This document shows, in pieces, positions 49,930 through 61,217 of a stretch of 64,000 bases of DNA (positions within the stretch are counted from its first letter, which is position 1; each line of letters begins with the position of its first letter). The notes below the pieces were generated by a model. The model saw nothing but the letters and a program-made list of their open reading frames with translations, had not been told where the DNA came from and ran no database searches. Made by a program: the position numbers and the translations under genes. Origin of the DNA: Zygaena filipendulae (taxonomy: Eukaryota > Arthropoda > Insecta > Lepidoptera > Zygaenidae); assembly GCA_907165275.2 (NCBI GenBank), contig OU015669.1, forward strand, positions 2,006,501 through 2,070,500. Reading direction: 5' to 3'.

Positions 49930-52900
49930 TTAACAATCTATGTCGTCGAAAAATCGTGTTCTCTTCACTACTCGTCCACTTCGCGTGACGTAAGGTAACT
50001 TCTCCTTGGAGGAAACAGGATTTTTCGAACGATTCTTATTTACTATAACATCCGCAGTAACATTTAAATTTTCATCGTTCTCTACCACTGACTCGTCATC
50101 CAGTACAAAAGCTGGTTTCAATCGATCGATCGAAATGCATGTTTCTCTGTTCGGAAATTCGACTACATAATGCTTGTCTCTCCTTCTTATGACGCGGTAA
50201 GGGCCTTCATAAGGAGGTTGTAACGGTTTACGGACGAAATCGTTCCGAACGAAAACATATTTACACGTTTTCAACTCTGGATGAATAAAGGTAGTACGTT
50301 TCCTATTACTTCGAATAGAGGTTCTAAAGTTGCGTATTGTTTCTCGCAATTTACCTACATATGTTAGTATATCGTATTCTTGATTCGGAGAATAAAAATC
50401 ACCTGGTAACCTCACAGTTTTTCCGTACGTTAACTCTGCGGCGCTATATCCGGTATCACTCCTAACAGCTGTTCGCAAGCCTAATAAAACTGTAGGTAAT
50501 TCGTCAATCCAGGAATTTGAATCTAATCTAGCCATTAAAGCTACTTTCATCGATCTATGCCATCTCTCCACTATTCCATTACTCTGTGGATGGTACGCTG
50601 TGGTACGTATCTTTTGTATACCCATTACCTTCATTAATTCCTTAAACAAATCGCTCTCGAATTGCCTGCCCTGGTCACTCGTAAGTTTAACAGGACAACC
50701 AAAACGTGAAATCCATGTCTCGAATAACGCTTTCGCTACGTTTTCAGCTGTAATTTCTTTCAAAGGAATGGCTTCCGGCCATCTGGTAAATCTATCAATT
50801 ATCGTAAGGCAATACCTAAAACCATCTTCAGAGATTCGCAACGGGCCTACAATATCTATGTGTATGTGCTCGAATCTATCCTGTGTGGGAAACTGTCCCA
50901 AGTCTGAGATAGTATGTCTCTGAATTTTCGCTTTCTGACATGCTACACAGGTCTTGGACCACCTGCTTACATCTTTATTCAGCCCTGGCCAGAAATACTT
51001 CTGCGAGACTAATTTCTTTGACGCTCTAATGCCAGGGTGGCTTAAATTATGTACACTATCAAAAGCTTTCCGCCTGAAATTTTCAGGTAAATAAGGACGA
51101 ACTCTATCTGTTGAAATCTCGCAATAGATCGGTTTATTACATATCGGACTTTGCAATTTCTTTAAGCGTACGTGACTATTACATTGCTTTCCAGTCGCTA
51201 GAATATGTGTAATATAATCGTCTGCTTCCTGTGCCGTGGCTAATTCTAGGTAGTCGATAGGCGCTGGACAAAACAACTCGGCGACACGTGAAAGCGAGTC
51301 AGCAACTACATTGCTCAACCCGGTAACGTGTCGGATGTCAGTTGTGAACTCACTAATAAACAATAAATGTCTCATGCGCCTCGGCGTTTCATTACTACTA
51401 TTTAATTTTGAAAAAACGTAAGTCAAAGGTTTATGATCAGTAAATATAATTAATTCTCTACCCTCGAATAACTTCCTGAAATACTGAACTGCCATGTAAA
51501 TTGCTAAAAGTTCGCGATCATAAGTACTATACTTCCTCTGTGTATCCGACAACTTCTTAGAGAAATAACCTAACGGTAACCATTTTCCGTCAATCTGTTG
51601 TTGTAATACCGCACCTACACAAGTATCTGATGCGTCACACATTAAAGATATGGGAACATCGCAACGAGGATGTGACAATGTAACTGCCTTTTGCAGGTCG
51701 AGCTTACATTTATCAAACGCTTCGTTCGCTTTACTATCCCACTGTACCTTAGTCTTATCGCGTTTCTTCGAATGATGTATATACTTATTAAGTTCCATTT
51801 GCGACTCTACTGCGTGTGGAATGTGTCCTCTATAAAAATTAACCATACCTAAAAATCGCCTTAATTCTTCAACCGTCTGAGGTTTAGGAAAATCTATTAT
51901 CGCCTGCACTCTGGACTGCAAAGGTGTAATTCCACTACGGGTGACTTCAAATCCCAAAAAACTTACTTTTTCCTGTCCGAATTCGCATTTCGAGAGATTA
52001 ATAGTAATTCCGAATTCGCTAAACCTCTTGAATATAGCCTCTAGATGCTCTACATGCTGTTGTTCGTTATCGCTAGCTATGATTACGTCATCAATATAGG
52101 AAAACAAAAAATCTAACCCTGCTAGTACAGTTGTGCTCATAAATCGCTGAAACGTTTGAGCTGCGTTCCTTAAACCGAAACTCATTCTGGTGAACTCGAA
52201 TAATCCGAACGGTGTGATTATCGCGGTTTTTTCTACGTCGTCAGGATGAATCGGTATAAAATGATAAGCTCTATTAATATCTAACTTAGTAAATATAGTT
52301 TTGTTCGCGAGTATATATGTAAAATCATGCAACCTAGGTATTGGATAACGGTCAGGTTTAGTTTTCGCGTTAAGACTTCTGTAATCACCACAAGGTCTTA
52401 ACTGGCCATTAGCTTTAGGTACACAATGTAAAGCACTAGACCACGGACTTTTACTAGGCCTGCATATGCCCAACTCCTGCATGACTCGAAACTCTTCCTT
52501 AACTCTAAGGTAGCGATCAGGCGGTAACGGCCTTACCCGCGCGTGTACCGGCGATCCGGTCGTTTCGATGTAATGAAAAACCGAATGCTTCGGGGGCTCC
52601 TTGAAAGATGTGGGCCTAGTAATATCCGGATACTTAGATATAACATCCTGATATTTATGATTACACTCTAAGGTTTTTAAAGAGGGTTGTAAACTACTTA
52701 CAATAGAGGTTACAACGTTCAAATTCGTGACCTGATCGATCAGCTTCCGGGCTCCTACGTCCACCAGCAGCTTGTGGAAGCTCAGGAAGTCGGCGCCGAT
52801 AATGGGTTGCTGTACATCCGCGATAATAAATTCCCAACGAAACACACGTCGTAATTTTAAGTTCAGCACTAACGATTTAACACCATAAGTCTTTATCGGC

Positions 52901-53130
52901 GTACCATTCGCTGCATAGAGTTTATAAGCACATTCCGACGGTAATTTGTTTTTCTTCGTCACCGGAATCACGGAAACGTCGGCTCCGGTATCCACTAAAA
53001 AATTTAATCCGCTGTTCTTATCGTATACACATAGGCGGTTCGTTGGAGCAACGGTGCAAATTTCCGCCGACTGTTGCACCGTCCCTAGTTTTCCGATTTC
53101 TTCTTTTTCCACGCACACGGCTCTATACAC
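49930..53130 (-). CDS. pol: Gypsy2 Pol
   Basis: About 1,066 residues in the -1 frame relative to gag, overlapping its end by about 46 bases. Protease: [14 protein letters not shown]. Reverse transcriptase: [48 protein letters not shown]. RNase [45 protein letters not shown]. Integrase: zinc finger ([10 protein letters not shown]), [22 protein letters not shown] and [14 protein letters not shown] for D, D, E. A C-terminal barrel ([19 protein letters not shown]) follows. No interruption. The catalytic set is complete. The relationship appears closest to the Mdg3-like lineages, judged from the gag zinc motif and the primer. Confidence 0.92.
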   Translation of the reverse strand: MYRAVCVEKEEIGKLGTVQQSAEICTVAPTNRLCVYDKNSGLNFLVDTGADVSVIPVTKKNKLPSECAYKLYAANGTPIKTYGVKSLVLNLKLRRVFRWEFIIADVQQPIIGADFLSFHKLLVDVGARKLIDQVTNLNVVTSIVSSLQPSLKTLECNHKYQDVISKYPDITRPTSFKEPPKHSVFHYIETTGSPVHARVRPLPPDRYLRVKEEFRVMQELGICRPSKSPWSSALHCVPKANGQLRPCGDYRSLNAKTKPDRYPIPRLHDFTYILANKTIFTKLDINRAYHFIPIHPDDVEKTAIITPFGLFEFTRMSFGLRNAAQTFQRFMSTTVLAGLDFLFSYIDDVIIASDNEQQHVEHLEAIFKRFSEFGITINLSKCEFGQEKVSFLGFEVTRSGITPLQSRVQAIIDFPKPQTVEELRRFLGMVNFYRGHIPHAVESQMELNKYIHHSKKRDKTKVQWDSKANEAFDKCKLDLQKAVTLSHPRCDVPISLMCDASDTCVGAVLQQQIDGKWLPLGYFSKKLSDTQRKYSTYDRELLAIYMAVQYFRKLFEGRELIIFTDHKPLTYVFSKLNSSNETPRRMRHLLFISEFTTDIRHVTGLSNVVADSLSRVAELFCPAPIDYLELATAQEADDYITHILATGKQCNSHVRLKKLQSPICNKPIYCEISTDRVRPYLPENFRRKAFDSVHNLSHPGIRASKKLVSQKYFWPGLNKDVSRWSKTCVACQKAKIQRHTISDLGQFPTQDRFEHIHIDIVGPLRISEDGFRYCLTIIDRFTRWPEAIPLKEITAENVAKALFETWISRFGCPVKLTSDQGRQFESDLFKELMKVMGIQKIRTTAYHPQSNGIVERWHRSMKVALMARLDSNSWIDELPTVLLGLRTAVRSDTGYSAAELTYGKTVRLPGDFYSPNQEYDILTYVGKLRETIRNFRTSIRSNRKRTTFIHPELKTCKYVFVRNDFVRKPLQPPYEGPYRVIRRRDKHYVVEFPNRETCISIDRLKPAFVLDDESVVENDENLNVTADVIVNKNRSKNPVSSKEKLPYVTRSGRVVKRTRFFDDIDC

Positions 53131-53900
53131 TTTCGCGCTTTATCCGCGTATCGAAAGTGATAAAAACATAGCCAATCGGAATCTCGTGGAGTCCGACGCA
53201 CGGAAACGCTCCTATCCCTTGATCTCGTGCTTCGGCGGAAACCTGGACGGCGAGATGACCTCGGCGATTCCCGGTTACCTAGCTTATTAAGACGCGCGTT
53301 AAGTTTCGCGATTTCCGCCAGAATCGTTGTCTCGTTCGCCGTCGGGGATTCCGGTTGCTGCGATACTGCCGCAACGGTGCTGCTCTTGGCTGCTTCTAAA
53401 ACGTCGTCTGCGACCGACGCTAACTTAGCCAAGTCCTTGGTCTCTGTTACCGCAAGCACGGCTCGAACTGTGGCTGGCAATAGATTCTGCCATAGCACTC
53501 TCAAGGTGTCATCCGGCAGCTTGTCGCGTGCCAGAGCTCTCATCTTCCGAAGCAGTTGAGTTGGCTTCTGGTCGCCGAGCTCCATCTCGCTGACCAATTT
53601 CTCTATCTGCCGGTGTTTGGAGTCTTCGAAAATCTTGAGTAATTTAGCTTTAAGCGCTTCGTATTTATTGGTTTGTGGCGGATCTTCTAAAAAATCGGTA
53701 ATTTGCCCGATTACGTCAGCGCTTAATTTTGATACCACCAGGTCGAACTTGGAGACATCCCCTAGTCTCTGCGGCGCCAGCACCGCTTCAATTCTGTAGA
53801 ACCATAGTCTGGGGTGTCTCGTCCAGAACTCGGGAATAGTCGATGCCAGCGAAATCGCCGAGATATCGATTATCTCGCGCGTTGTCTTCTCTTCAGCCAT
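53085..53900 (-). CDS. gag: Gypsy2 Gag
   Basis: 271 residues. The capsid-like core ([80 protein letters not shown]) is followed by an Ala/Glu helix, an Arg/Ser-rich segment ([15 protein letters not shown]) and an unusual zinc motif, [20 protein letters not shown]. This CX2H...CX3C form is typical of some insect Gypsy groups. The stop follows a Lys run (WKKKKSEN). The pol frame overlaps in -1, and no perfect slippery heptamer is visible at the overlap. Confidence 0.85.
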   Translation of the reverse strand: MAEEKTTREIIDISAISLASTIPEFWTRHPRLWFYRIEAVLAPQRLGDVSKFDLVVSKLSADVIGQITDFLEDPPQTNKYEALKAKLLKIFEDSKHRQIEKLVSEMELGDQKPTQLLRKMRALARDKLPDDTLRVLWQNLLPATVRAVLAVTETKDLAKLASVADDVLEAAKSSTVAAVSQQPESPTANETTILAEIAKLNARLNKLGNRESPRSSRRPGFRRSTRSRDRSVSVRRTPRDSDWLCFYHFRYADKARKCIEPCAWKKKKSEN

Positions 53901-54000
53901 TTCGATAGAATTCGAATATTCGGTAAAAACTCACGAATAAGCACGTAGTCTATCGCCAAAAATCCGTAGGTTGATCACGAAAAATCACTTAGGTAGATTG

Positions 54001-54018
54001 ATCACGTCGGGGTCACCA
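54001..54018 (-). promoter_or_regulatory. Gypsy2 primer-binding site (tRNA-Trp)
   Basis: On the minus strand TGGTGACCCCGACGTGAT follows the 5' LTR after one base. It is complementary to the 3' end of tryptophan tRNA (ATCACGTCGGGGTCA plus CCA), as I remember it. Confidence 0.75.
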
Positions 54019-54795
54019 CTTTACTGCACGGTGCTCGTATCGGCTGATTGTAAATAAAAGAAACTGTTTCTGACAAATCTATAGTTGTTTATTTCTGTGT
54101 TCACGAGCTTACTGTGTAGTACTTAAAGTTAGTTTACAAGGTGCGCGAGCGCACGCCGCAGAGGCTAGGAGGGGTCTGTCGAGACCGCGGCTCGCATTCA
54201 TTAGCATAACCAAAAGTAGTGCGTCAGCGTACAAGATTGCTGAGACGCTACAAACCTACACCACAGACATCAAAAGGATTGTCTTCGCCTAGCTCATCGT
54301 CATTGGAACGATTTAGTATGTATAGCTCAAGAGGATGCAGTCCTTCGCTAAACAATATATCAGCTTCTAAGCTTATGCACGGCATCAAAATAGATGAAAG
54401 CGAATATCATGACTTGATAAATCTAAGAAACGATAATAAAAAGATAAAAAAGAAAAATGAAATATGTAGAAAGGAAAGATCCAAAGACAAAACTTACATT
54501 CACTTATTCTTTTGAAGACAGTATGTCGCAAGGGTTAACTGAAAGTAATGAAAATTGTGTTTTTTATGACGAAGAACGTAATAAACAGTTTGAAGAAAAT
54601 GAAAGACAGAAAGAAACACTTAATGACGAAGCAGAGAGAGAGAAAGAAACAGAAAATGTTGATGTAGAAGATGTAGAAGAGAGAGAGGAAGAAACAGGAA
54701 ATGCTGAAGAGGAAGATGAAGATGCAGAGAGAGAGGAAGAAACGGAAAATACTGAGGAGGAAGATGAAGAGCAGGAAAGTAGAATCTACACATAA

Positions 54796-55054
54796 TATAA
54801 CTAGGTAACTAGAATCTACACATAATATATTTAAATTTGAGTCACACATCTGAAAAAAGTAAGTTAATAATTATAATTTAAGCTACCTACTTAAATAAAT
54901 ACACATATACATACATACCTACTACATTTAATATTTTTAATTATAAATTACTACTACTATTACCTACTAATTACTGACATAAATTGGAAATTATCAATGC
55001 AAGTATTTTCAGTAAGACAACATTAATTAATTATGTAAACGTAACATTACTCAC
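54796..55054. other. AT-rich spacer of F
   Basis: Contains two nearby direct copies of AGAATCTACACATAATATA (54779 and 54812) and TACATACATACCTACTAC-type simple sequence. No gene. Further catalytic exons of the F transposase would be expected here or to the left but are absent. Confidence 0.4.
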
Positions 55055-55480
55055 TATCAAAACATTTAAAGAATGGTACCCTTTTCTGTTCAAAAATCTC
55101 TCTTCGTGGTGATGGGGACGCACTATTGCCACATGGGTACCATCCACACAAGCCAACAGTCCGGGCATCTTAAACTTCCTGTAAAACCTAAACATAACTG
55201 TTGAAATAGTTGTTTGAAATAAAGAAACCATATTATAATTAACTTTTAGTTTTATTTTCACTGCATACACCTTTTTTTTTTCTTTACGACGCTTCGAGGA
55301 GAAATCAAAGACAAAGCCATAGACTATAGGTAATATTGATTTCACACACTGCACGAGACATTTATCCAATAATCCTATAGATGGCGCTACATGCTTTTTA
55401 TTTTGCATATTATAAGATTATAAATTTACCCAATTACAACACGCCTCCTTAAATTTATAATCTTACAACCTTTTAATTAA

Positions 55481-58400
55481 TTAAAATAATCTTAACTCTA
55501 ATCTGTTCTTCAAAAATTTTGTCTTATCTAAACTTTTAGTTAACATGTCTGCCAAATTAAATTTTGTATCAATTTTTACAATATCAATTATTTTCTTTTC
55601 ATAGTTCTCATTTATGTAATGATACTGCACTTCGATGTGTTTTGAATTTTTTGTAAAGTTGCCGTATTTGGCTATTGCTACTGCACCTGAGTTGTCTACA
55701 TACAATTTTATTGGATCACAAAATTTTACATTAAATGATTCACTAAGTAAGTTCCTAATAAAAAGTACTTCAGTCACTGCCTCTGACATAGCAGTATACT
55801 CTGCAAAAGTTGAGCATTTAGTTACTGTATTTTGTTTGCGTGTTTTCCAGAAAATTAAGTTTCCAAATAATCTTATAATAAAACCAGTAGTAGATTTTCT
55901 ATCAACATTATCTCCTGCATAGTCAGAATCTACCATACAATCCAATATATTATCAGTATCTACACTACTATAGTATGTCAACTTTAAATCCTTAGTTTTA
56001 TACAAATATTTTAAGATTCTCATTGCATATTTGTAATGTGTTTGGTTATAACAACTTTGGTATCTACTTAAGTAATTAACACTATATGCCACATCTGGCC
56101 TTGTGCCTGTACTAATATACAATAATTCACCAATTATATTTCTGTACTTTATTCTTTCATCTACTTCTCTAGCTTGTTCTAATTTTAGGTTTGTTTCCAT
56201 TGGAGTATCATACAACTTAGTATTTTTCAGATCATATTATGCAGCCAAAGATTCAATATACTTTGTTTGACTTAGAGTCATTGTGCTTTTATCATCACTA
56301 TAATCAATATCTATGCCAATGTAGCTTTTAATTTTACCCAAGTCTTTCATTGCAAATCTTCTCATTAAACTAGTTTTTACATCTTCAATTTTATTTTTAT
56401 CCTTGCTACAGATCAAAAGATCATCGACAAACAATAATATGTATATTGGATCCTTGCTTGCTCTATTAACATATAAACAGTAATCATAGTTACTTCTAAC
56501 AAAATTCAGTGTTGTTATAGATTAATCAAAACACTCATACCATACTCTAGGACTTTCTTTCAGACCATAGAGTGCCTTTTGCAATTTGTAAACTTTATTG
56601 TTGTCAGTTTCATAACCTTCCGGTTGATTTACATATACTTCTGACTTTATAGATGCATTTAAAAAGGCTGTTTCAACATCCATCTGTTCTATAAATAAAT
56701 TACTTTTACAACTGTATGACAATAAAATTTTCAATGTTTGCATTTTTCCTACTGGTGAGTAAACATTTTCAGTGTATTGATTTTGCTGAAATCCTTTTAC
56801 AACTAATCTAGCTTTATAATCATTATTGCTTTTCCTTCTAAAGACCCACTTTACATCAATAATCTTTTTATCTTTTGGCTTTTCAACAACTTGCCAAGTA
56901 TTATTTTTATTTAAGCTATTTATTTCCTGGTCCATTGCCATTTGCCACTGTTTATGATCATTGGAGTTTATTGCCTCTTCAAATGTATTTGGTACATTTG
57001 CATCAATATGGTTAACATATATAAAATGTGAAATTGGATTACCATATCTAGAAATGGGAATTCTTTTTCTTTTTTTCGATTCTACTATATCCTTGTCATT
57101 AATATCATTTAAATTGTCATTATTCACAGAATCCTTCAAATCATTATTAGAATTGGTCTCATCTACATCAACATAATTTTTATCACATTCGTCACTTGAT
57201 TTATCTATATCACTTGAAGTTGGGTCAATTTCCAAATCTTTGTCTTTCTGATCATCCTGTTTTTCTAAGCAAATCAGTTCAGTATTTTCTTCAACTACTT
57301 GTACGTGCCTAGCATTAATGATTCTATTATTTAACAGAACTCGATAACTATTTTCATTATAGCCTACTAAAACACCTACCTGTGCTTTATCATCCCATTT
57401 ACTTTTTCTTAAAACTTCAGGTACCCTGACAAAAACCCTACTTCCATAAATTTTTAAATGCTCGACATTTGGTTTTATTTTAAAAAATATTTCATAAGGA
57501 GTTTTATTTTCTACTATATTTGCAATGGTTCGGTTTTTTAAATATGCTGCTGTTTTTATAGCCTCAGGCCAATACCTCCTGTGAATTTTAGCTTCTCTCA
57601 TTAAACACCTACCTATGTCCATAACAGATCTATTATATCTTTCCGCTACTCCATTTAATTCATGGACATAGGGTGGACATGGTAACAACTCTATACCTTT
57701 TTTCTTTATAAAATTATAAATATCCTTGTTTAAGTATTCTTTGCCATTGTCACACTGTATTTTCTTAACTTTTTTGTTGAATTTATTTTCTACTAAATTT
57801 ACAAATTCTATAAAACAATTAGCAACTTCACTTTTACTTTTAATACAGAATATCCTTGTACATTTACTATAGTCATCAATGAATGTGAGAAAGTATTTTT
57901 CTCCACCAAAACCAATTGTGTTATGTGGACCGTTCAAATCAGTATGAATTAAATCTAAAATTTCAGTAGTTTTTGTTCTATTATTTTCAAAAGGTACATT
58001 ACTCATTTTACTCTGAATACAATTTGAACATTTCATGTCCGTGCTTTCAATCTTATCAGGCAAACCATCTACTAATTTATTGTTCACTAATTTACTTAAA
58101 TATTGAAAATTTACATGACCAAGTGCCCTATGCCATTTCTCCTTTTGAGTTAAGTTTACTGAATGTGCATACATTTCGTTTTTAGATACATAACCTTTTA
58201 TACAATACAAATTATTTATTTTATCAGCAACAACTATTAGTTCTTTAAGACCATTATAAATTTTTGCATATTCATTTTTAGCTACTATTGTGCAACTTTT
58301 AGTTATCTTTGAAAAACTTAACAAATTTTGCCTAATGCCTTCAACAAAATAAACATTTTTTAAATCCACATGTTTTTCATTATAATAATTCTTAAAGTAC

Positions 58401-58576
58401 ATTTTGACCGTACCTACCTTGGTAGCTTTTAACATTTTACCATCTGGCAGTTTTACATTGACAGGACTTTTCAAACATATAGAGTTATAAAAATATGTAT
58501 CATTATTTATTATATGGTCGGTACACCCACTATCTAAAAGCCAATTAATTTCACTGTTATTATGACATTCTTTCAT
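55481..58576 (-). pseudogene. pol: Copia Pol with two in-frame stops
   Basis: Protease: INWLLDSGCTDH. Integrase: HRALGHVNFQYL, CSNCIQSK, LIHTDLNGP, IQCDNGKEYL, LNGVAERYNRSV (D, D, E). Reverse transcriptase: WQMAMDQEINSLNKNNTW, KWVFRRKSN, DVETAFLNASI, ALYGLKESPRVW, LLFVDDLLICS. RNase H ends with DSDYAGDNVDRKSTTGFI and the NLADMLTKSLD tail. Two TAA stops at 56522-56524 and 56237-56239 interrupt one continuous frame. Both could be single changes from AAA or another sense codon. With LTRs that appear identical, the copy is young but already dead, or it was copied as a defective genome. Confidence 0.88.
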
Positions 58577-58599
58577 TTCAATATGCCCTCGTACCTGAT

Positions 58600-59507
58600 T
58601 TACTTCTGGATTACATACCTCAGCTGTCCATGACTCCGATGAAAAGTTGTTTGAAGATTCACCACTGGACTGACCTTGATCTCTGGAAAGATTTTGACCT
58701 CTGCCTCGGTTATGACCTCTGTAAAATCCACCTCTGTTGTAACCTCTCTGTAGTCGTTGCTGACCTCTATAGAATCCACCTCTATTGTAACCTCTCTGTA
58801 GTTGTTGCTGACCTCTAAAACTTTGTTGTTGTCCTTGAAAATGTCTCTGACCATGCCAACAGTCCTTCTTCAGGTGACCAGTCTTTCCACAGGTAAAGCA
58901 TTTAGCAATAGTTTTGGTTGCAAATGTACTAACATTATTTTTCTTGTCGGACCATATTTTTCTCTTTTATTTTAGAACATACATAATCAACTGTTCTTTG
59001 TTCTTCTGGGATCACATCAAGAAAATCTCCAATATAACTGTAGCTTGGTGGAAGCGCTCTGAGTAGGTATCTTAACTTTTCTTGTTCATCGATTTTTCCT
59101 CCGGCCACTTTGAACTCATTTGTTATTTTTTCAAAATCAACAAAAAAATCTTCTACTGTACTGTAATTGTTTAATTTTATCTCCTCAATTTTTCCTCTAC
59201 ATATTATTTGCATAGCGGTAGACTGTGTTAAATACATCTTGTCAAACTTACTTAACATTTCGTACGCTGTTTTGCATTCACCAATGTATTCCAATTGCTT
59301 ATCCGAAATTGTACTCATTAATATAGTCCTTGCTTTTAAATCCTTCTTTTTCCATACCGCCGCTTCTGCGTTTTCATTTTTAACAATGACAACCTCGTGG
59401 CATTCTTTGTATTCCAACAAAGTTAATAACCTTAATTTCCAGCTTGAATAGTTTGCACCATCAAAAATAGGTATCGTAATATCTTCTATCTTTGCTTGCT
59501 TAGCCAT
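58600..59507 (-). pseudogene. gag: Copia Gag (frameshifted)
   Basis: The first part (59507-58935) is the copia-type Gag core: ITIPIFDGANYSSWKLRLLT, AAVWKKKDLKARTILMSTIS, LNNYSTVEDFFVDFEKITNE, LRYLLRALPPSY. At about 58955 the frame must shift by one base to read the CCHC zinc knuckle (CFTCGKTGHLKKDC). A repetitive RGG/Gln region follows (GYNRGGFYRG twice, then HNRGRGQN) before the protease. RGG repeats suggest RNA binding. Because of the shift, Gag and Pol are not translated as one protein. Confidence 0.8.
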
Positions 59508-60849
59508 TTTGACGATAATTAAGTACTATTAGTGTAAATCGATGTATTTTCACGACAATTATTTTTGTTTCGAACCGGCAACTTAATCACAATTCACACA
59601 ACCACAATTCACACGTAATTATAAATCTTCGTTGCACTTTATTTTACTTATCACACTGAGTTTTTTGTTTTGAACTACGCTCTGCTACCATGTTGAAATA
59701 GTTGTTTGAAATAAAGAAACCATATTATAATTAACTTTTAGTTTTATTTTCACTGCATACACCTTTTTTTTTTCTTTACGACGCTTCGAGGAGAAATCAA
59801 AGACAAAGCCATAGACTATAGGTAATATTGATTTCACACACTGCACGAGACATTTATCCAATAATCCTATAGATGGCGCTACATGCTTTTTATTTTGCAT
59901 ATTATAAGATTATAAATTTACCCAATTACAACAATAACATTGTTCAAAAGTAAGTAGAATGAATTAAATAAATAGTATTTGATTTTATCATTTTTAATAA
60001 TATTAACTTACTCTCTTTCAACTTGTTCTCTTTCATGTTGTTGAAATGGAAATGATATATATTTGTTAATAATTGATGGCCTGTTTAAGGCCATTGTGAC
60101 TTGCCGGATCACTTTGGAGACACTAGATTGTGACACACAGTGTCTCCGATTGTCCGCTACACTGGTCTGATAACACCCGGAAGCATAAAATGACAGTGCA
60201 ATCAACACTTAAAACAAAAAGACCCGATTAAAGTTATCATGTTTTTAGTTAGTAATATGTATAGGCATAGGTAAACTATAGGTTCAATAATAAACAACTA
60301 TACACCTAGGTAAGTATTCTAAAGTCTAGAGCTCTACATGGCTCTATTTTTACAACATAACATGGGTTATTTCTTACCTTTGTTGCCGGATCCAAAGCAT
60401 CAGAACGCAAGGTAGGTGGTAGGTGAGGAGTTAATTCTACTATCAACTCTCGAGCCAAGTCCTTCGATAGTCTATATCTTTTCACAAACATCCTCTCACT
60501 TAGCTTGAAAACTGAAAGACTTTGTCTCGACACTAAATTTAATTGTCGACTCTCCGAGCGAGCCACGGATAAATCGTGCGCGTAAGCACACTCTAATAAC
60601 TCCAAAGATAACATTTTTTTAAGGAAAATAAAAGAAAAAGCACCAAAAGTTCGCGAAACGTTTGAGCAATAGTAGCTTCCTACGAAATGTGGTTCAAACG
60701 TAACTCTTGACAGCAGTTGCGTCTCAGTTGCGTTCGTTGTTCATTTCAACAATCTGTCAAACTAACACCGCGATACGAAAACACCGAAAAGTTGCGTTTC
60801 GTTCGTGTTTCATTTACGTTTCATCTGAGATTATTTACCGCGATCGGGG

Positions 60850-61100
60850 CCCAGGGCAAGCTGCGATTTCAATAAATCTTTGAAAAAATACATACCGGAT
60901 ATAGCCAGTGACCCACAAATATTAGCATCAGACATATATTTTACATCAGAAAATGTGGTGTCGCTACTAAAAGCAATACCAGAAGACAGCTAGTTAGACG
61001 TTCAAATAGAGATTTTGCAGTTTTTTCAGTTGCAGCACAACAGGAGAATAGACAATTATAAACTTCAGCAAACTGCCAAGCAAGTAAATCTGGTGTCAAT
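60850..61100 (+). pseudogene. BESS-like C-terminal fragment (possibly D)
   Basis: An open stretch with one in-frame TAG (60991-60993). It encodes LKKYIPDIASDPQILASDIY, VVSLLKAIPEDS, stop, LDVQIEILQFFQLQ. The last part resembles the BESS motif of H2 (LLSLYDRFKTIRGDWKL, NAQIEIL). It could be the end of the MADF gene of D, cut by F. The link is by position and style only. Confidence 0.4.
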
Positions 61101-61109
61101 TACCAAATA

Positions 61110-61210
61110 ATCCGTCAGAAACCAGGAGTCAGCGACGCACGATACACAATATTCATATTCATTTCATATTCACAATATTCATATTCATATCCTCCCACAC
61201 CCTCACCTAA
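61110..61210. repeat. ATTCAT microsatellite-like tract
   Basis: ATATTCATATTCATTTCAT and similar units repeat between 61137 and 61190, next to the start of the LINE ORF1 fragment. Confidence 0.6.
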
Positions 61211-61217
61211 ATTCAAA

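Larger units (their letters stand above)
48910..54252 (-). mobile_element. Gypsy2, minus-strand LTR retrotransposon
   Basis: LTRs of 233 bp at 48910-49142 and 54020-54252 (minus-strand start TGTAGCGTC). I noticed one difference, CTGCACTGTG against CTGCACGGTG. The target duplication is AACC (48906-48909, 54253-54256). It contains a tRNA-Trp primer site, gag, pol and a purine tract. Both main frames are open, so it is young. It is inserted in an exon of the unidentified gene. Confidence 0.92.
48152..54515 (+). pseudogene. unidentified spliced gene split by Gypsy2
   Basis: I do not recognise this gene. Exons: 48152-48308 (ATG in CAACAATGG; MASNKRKIQILENRVIRP, then DSDSDSSEEIF; donor CG/GTAAGT), 48586-48663 (acceptor GTCAACAG; SSPSGRKFHILKPVSFSHV; donor CAG/GTATGT), and 48894-48909 plus 54257-54515 (acceptor TTACAG; TPQTSKGLSSPSSSSLERF, then a Lys-rich coil). 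All introns are phase 1 and splice sites are good. The third exon contains Gypsy2 with its AACC duplication. The acidic, Ser-rich N-terminus resembles piggyBac N-termini in style, but no catalytic domain is present. Confidence 0.55.
47783..54534 (+). mobile_element. TTAA-bounded piggyBac-like insert (G)
   Basis: It begins CACGTTTACTGCGTAACAGG next to TTAA 47779-47782, similar to the left end of the other piggyBac here (CACGTTGACGG). A perfect 18-bp palindrome, CAGGCCGATATCGGCCTG, follows. The right boundary, TTAA at 54535-54538, reads TTAACCC on the minus strand, but the ends are not good inverted repeats. It holds an unidentified spliced gene and Gypsy2, and no piggyBac transposase. It may be an internally deleted or one-sided element. 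Confidence 0.45.
47248..54795 (+). pseudogene. Myb/SANT-like gene of F (interrupted)
   Basis: Exon 1 is 47248-47442: NTVRQLEVMVEFLEAHPDLA, ALGRVRSKEARAVAQRLW, GPARTGKEWSK, then GTATGT. Exon 2 starts at 47683 after TTACAG: VWNDQKTKVRTKLVNINASH, RATGGGPSNAP. This is the Myb/SANT-like DNA-binding module typical of two-gene Harbingers. At TTAA 47779-47782 the exon is interrupted; the frame can resume without a shift at TTAA 54535-54538 (LTESNENCVFYDEERN). It ends in a highly acidic Glu-rich tail (stop at 54793-54795). The join is inferred from frame and TTAA only. Confidence 0.6.
55199..59933 (-). mobile_element. Copia element, minus strand
   Basis: LTRs of 243 bp at 55199-55441 and 59691-59933 (TGTTGAAATAG to TTACAACA) appear identical. 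The target duplication is ATAAC (55194-55198, 59934-59938). The primer-binding site next to the right LTR (minus strand TGGTAGCAGAGCG, 59690 downward) matches the 3' end of initiator tRNA-Met. Gag and pol are present but broken. It is inserted in intron 2 of the F transposase. Confidence 0.92.
55055..60614 (-). pseudogene. HARBI1-like transposase of F (split by Copia)
   Basis: Exon 1 is 60614-60378 (MLSLELLECAYAHDLS, RMFVKRYRLSKDLARELIVE, TPHLPPTLRSDALDP; donor AAG/GTAAGA). Exon 2 is about 60208-60012 (VLIALSFYASGCYQTSVADN, QSSVSKVIRQVTMALNR; donor GTAAGT). Exon 3, 55178-55055, comes after the Copia-interrupted intron (KFKMPGLLACVDGTHVAIVR, NRKGYHSLNVLI; donor GTGAGT) and includes the first catalytic Asp in CVDGTH. 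Exons with the second Asp and the Glu are missing, so it is inactive. It is related to element E by its N-terminal motifs. Confidence 0.75.
46688..60843. mobile_element. Harbinger F (Myb/SANT type), host of the right nest
   Basis: The ends are inverted: ATCGCGGTAAT...GATGAAACGT on the left (46687-46714), and its counterpart on the minus strand at the right end (60843 inward). Subterminal AAACGAACG/CGTTTCGTTCG-type and ATCGCGGT/ACCGCGAT repeats occur at both sides (46720-46860, 60700-60840). It carries a Myb/SANT-like gene on plus and a HARBI1-like transposase on minus. It is split by a TTAA-bounded insert with Gypsy2 and by a Copia. The exact target duplication is unclear. Confidence 0.7.

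Noticed and set aside
54535..54849. Hydrophobic frame on the minus strand opposite the acidic tail
   Set aside because: It is the mirror of a Glu/Lys-rich plus-strand coding tract, so Phe/Leu runs are expected by chance.
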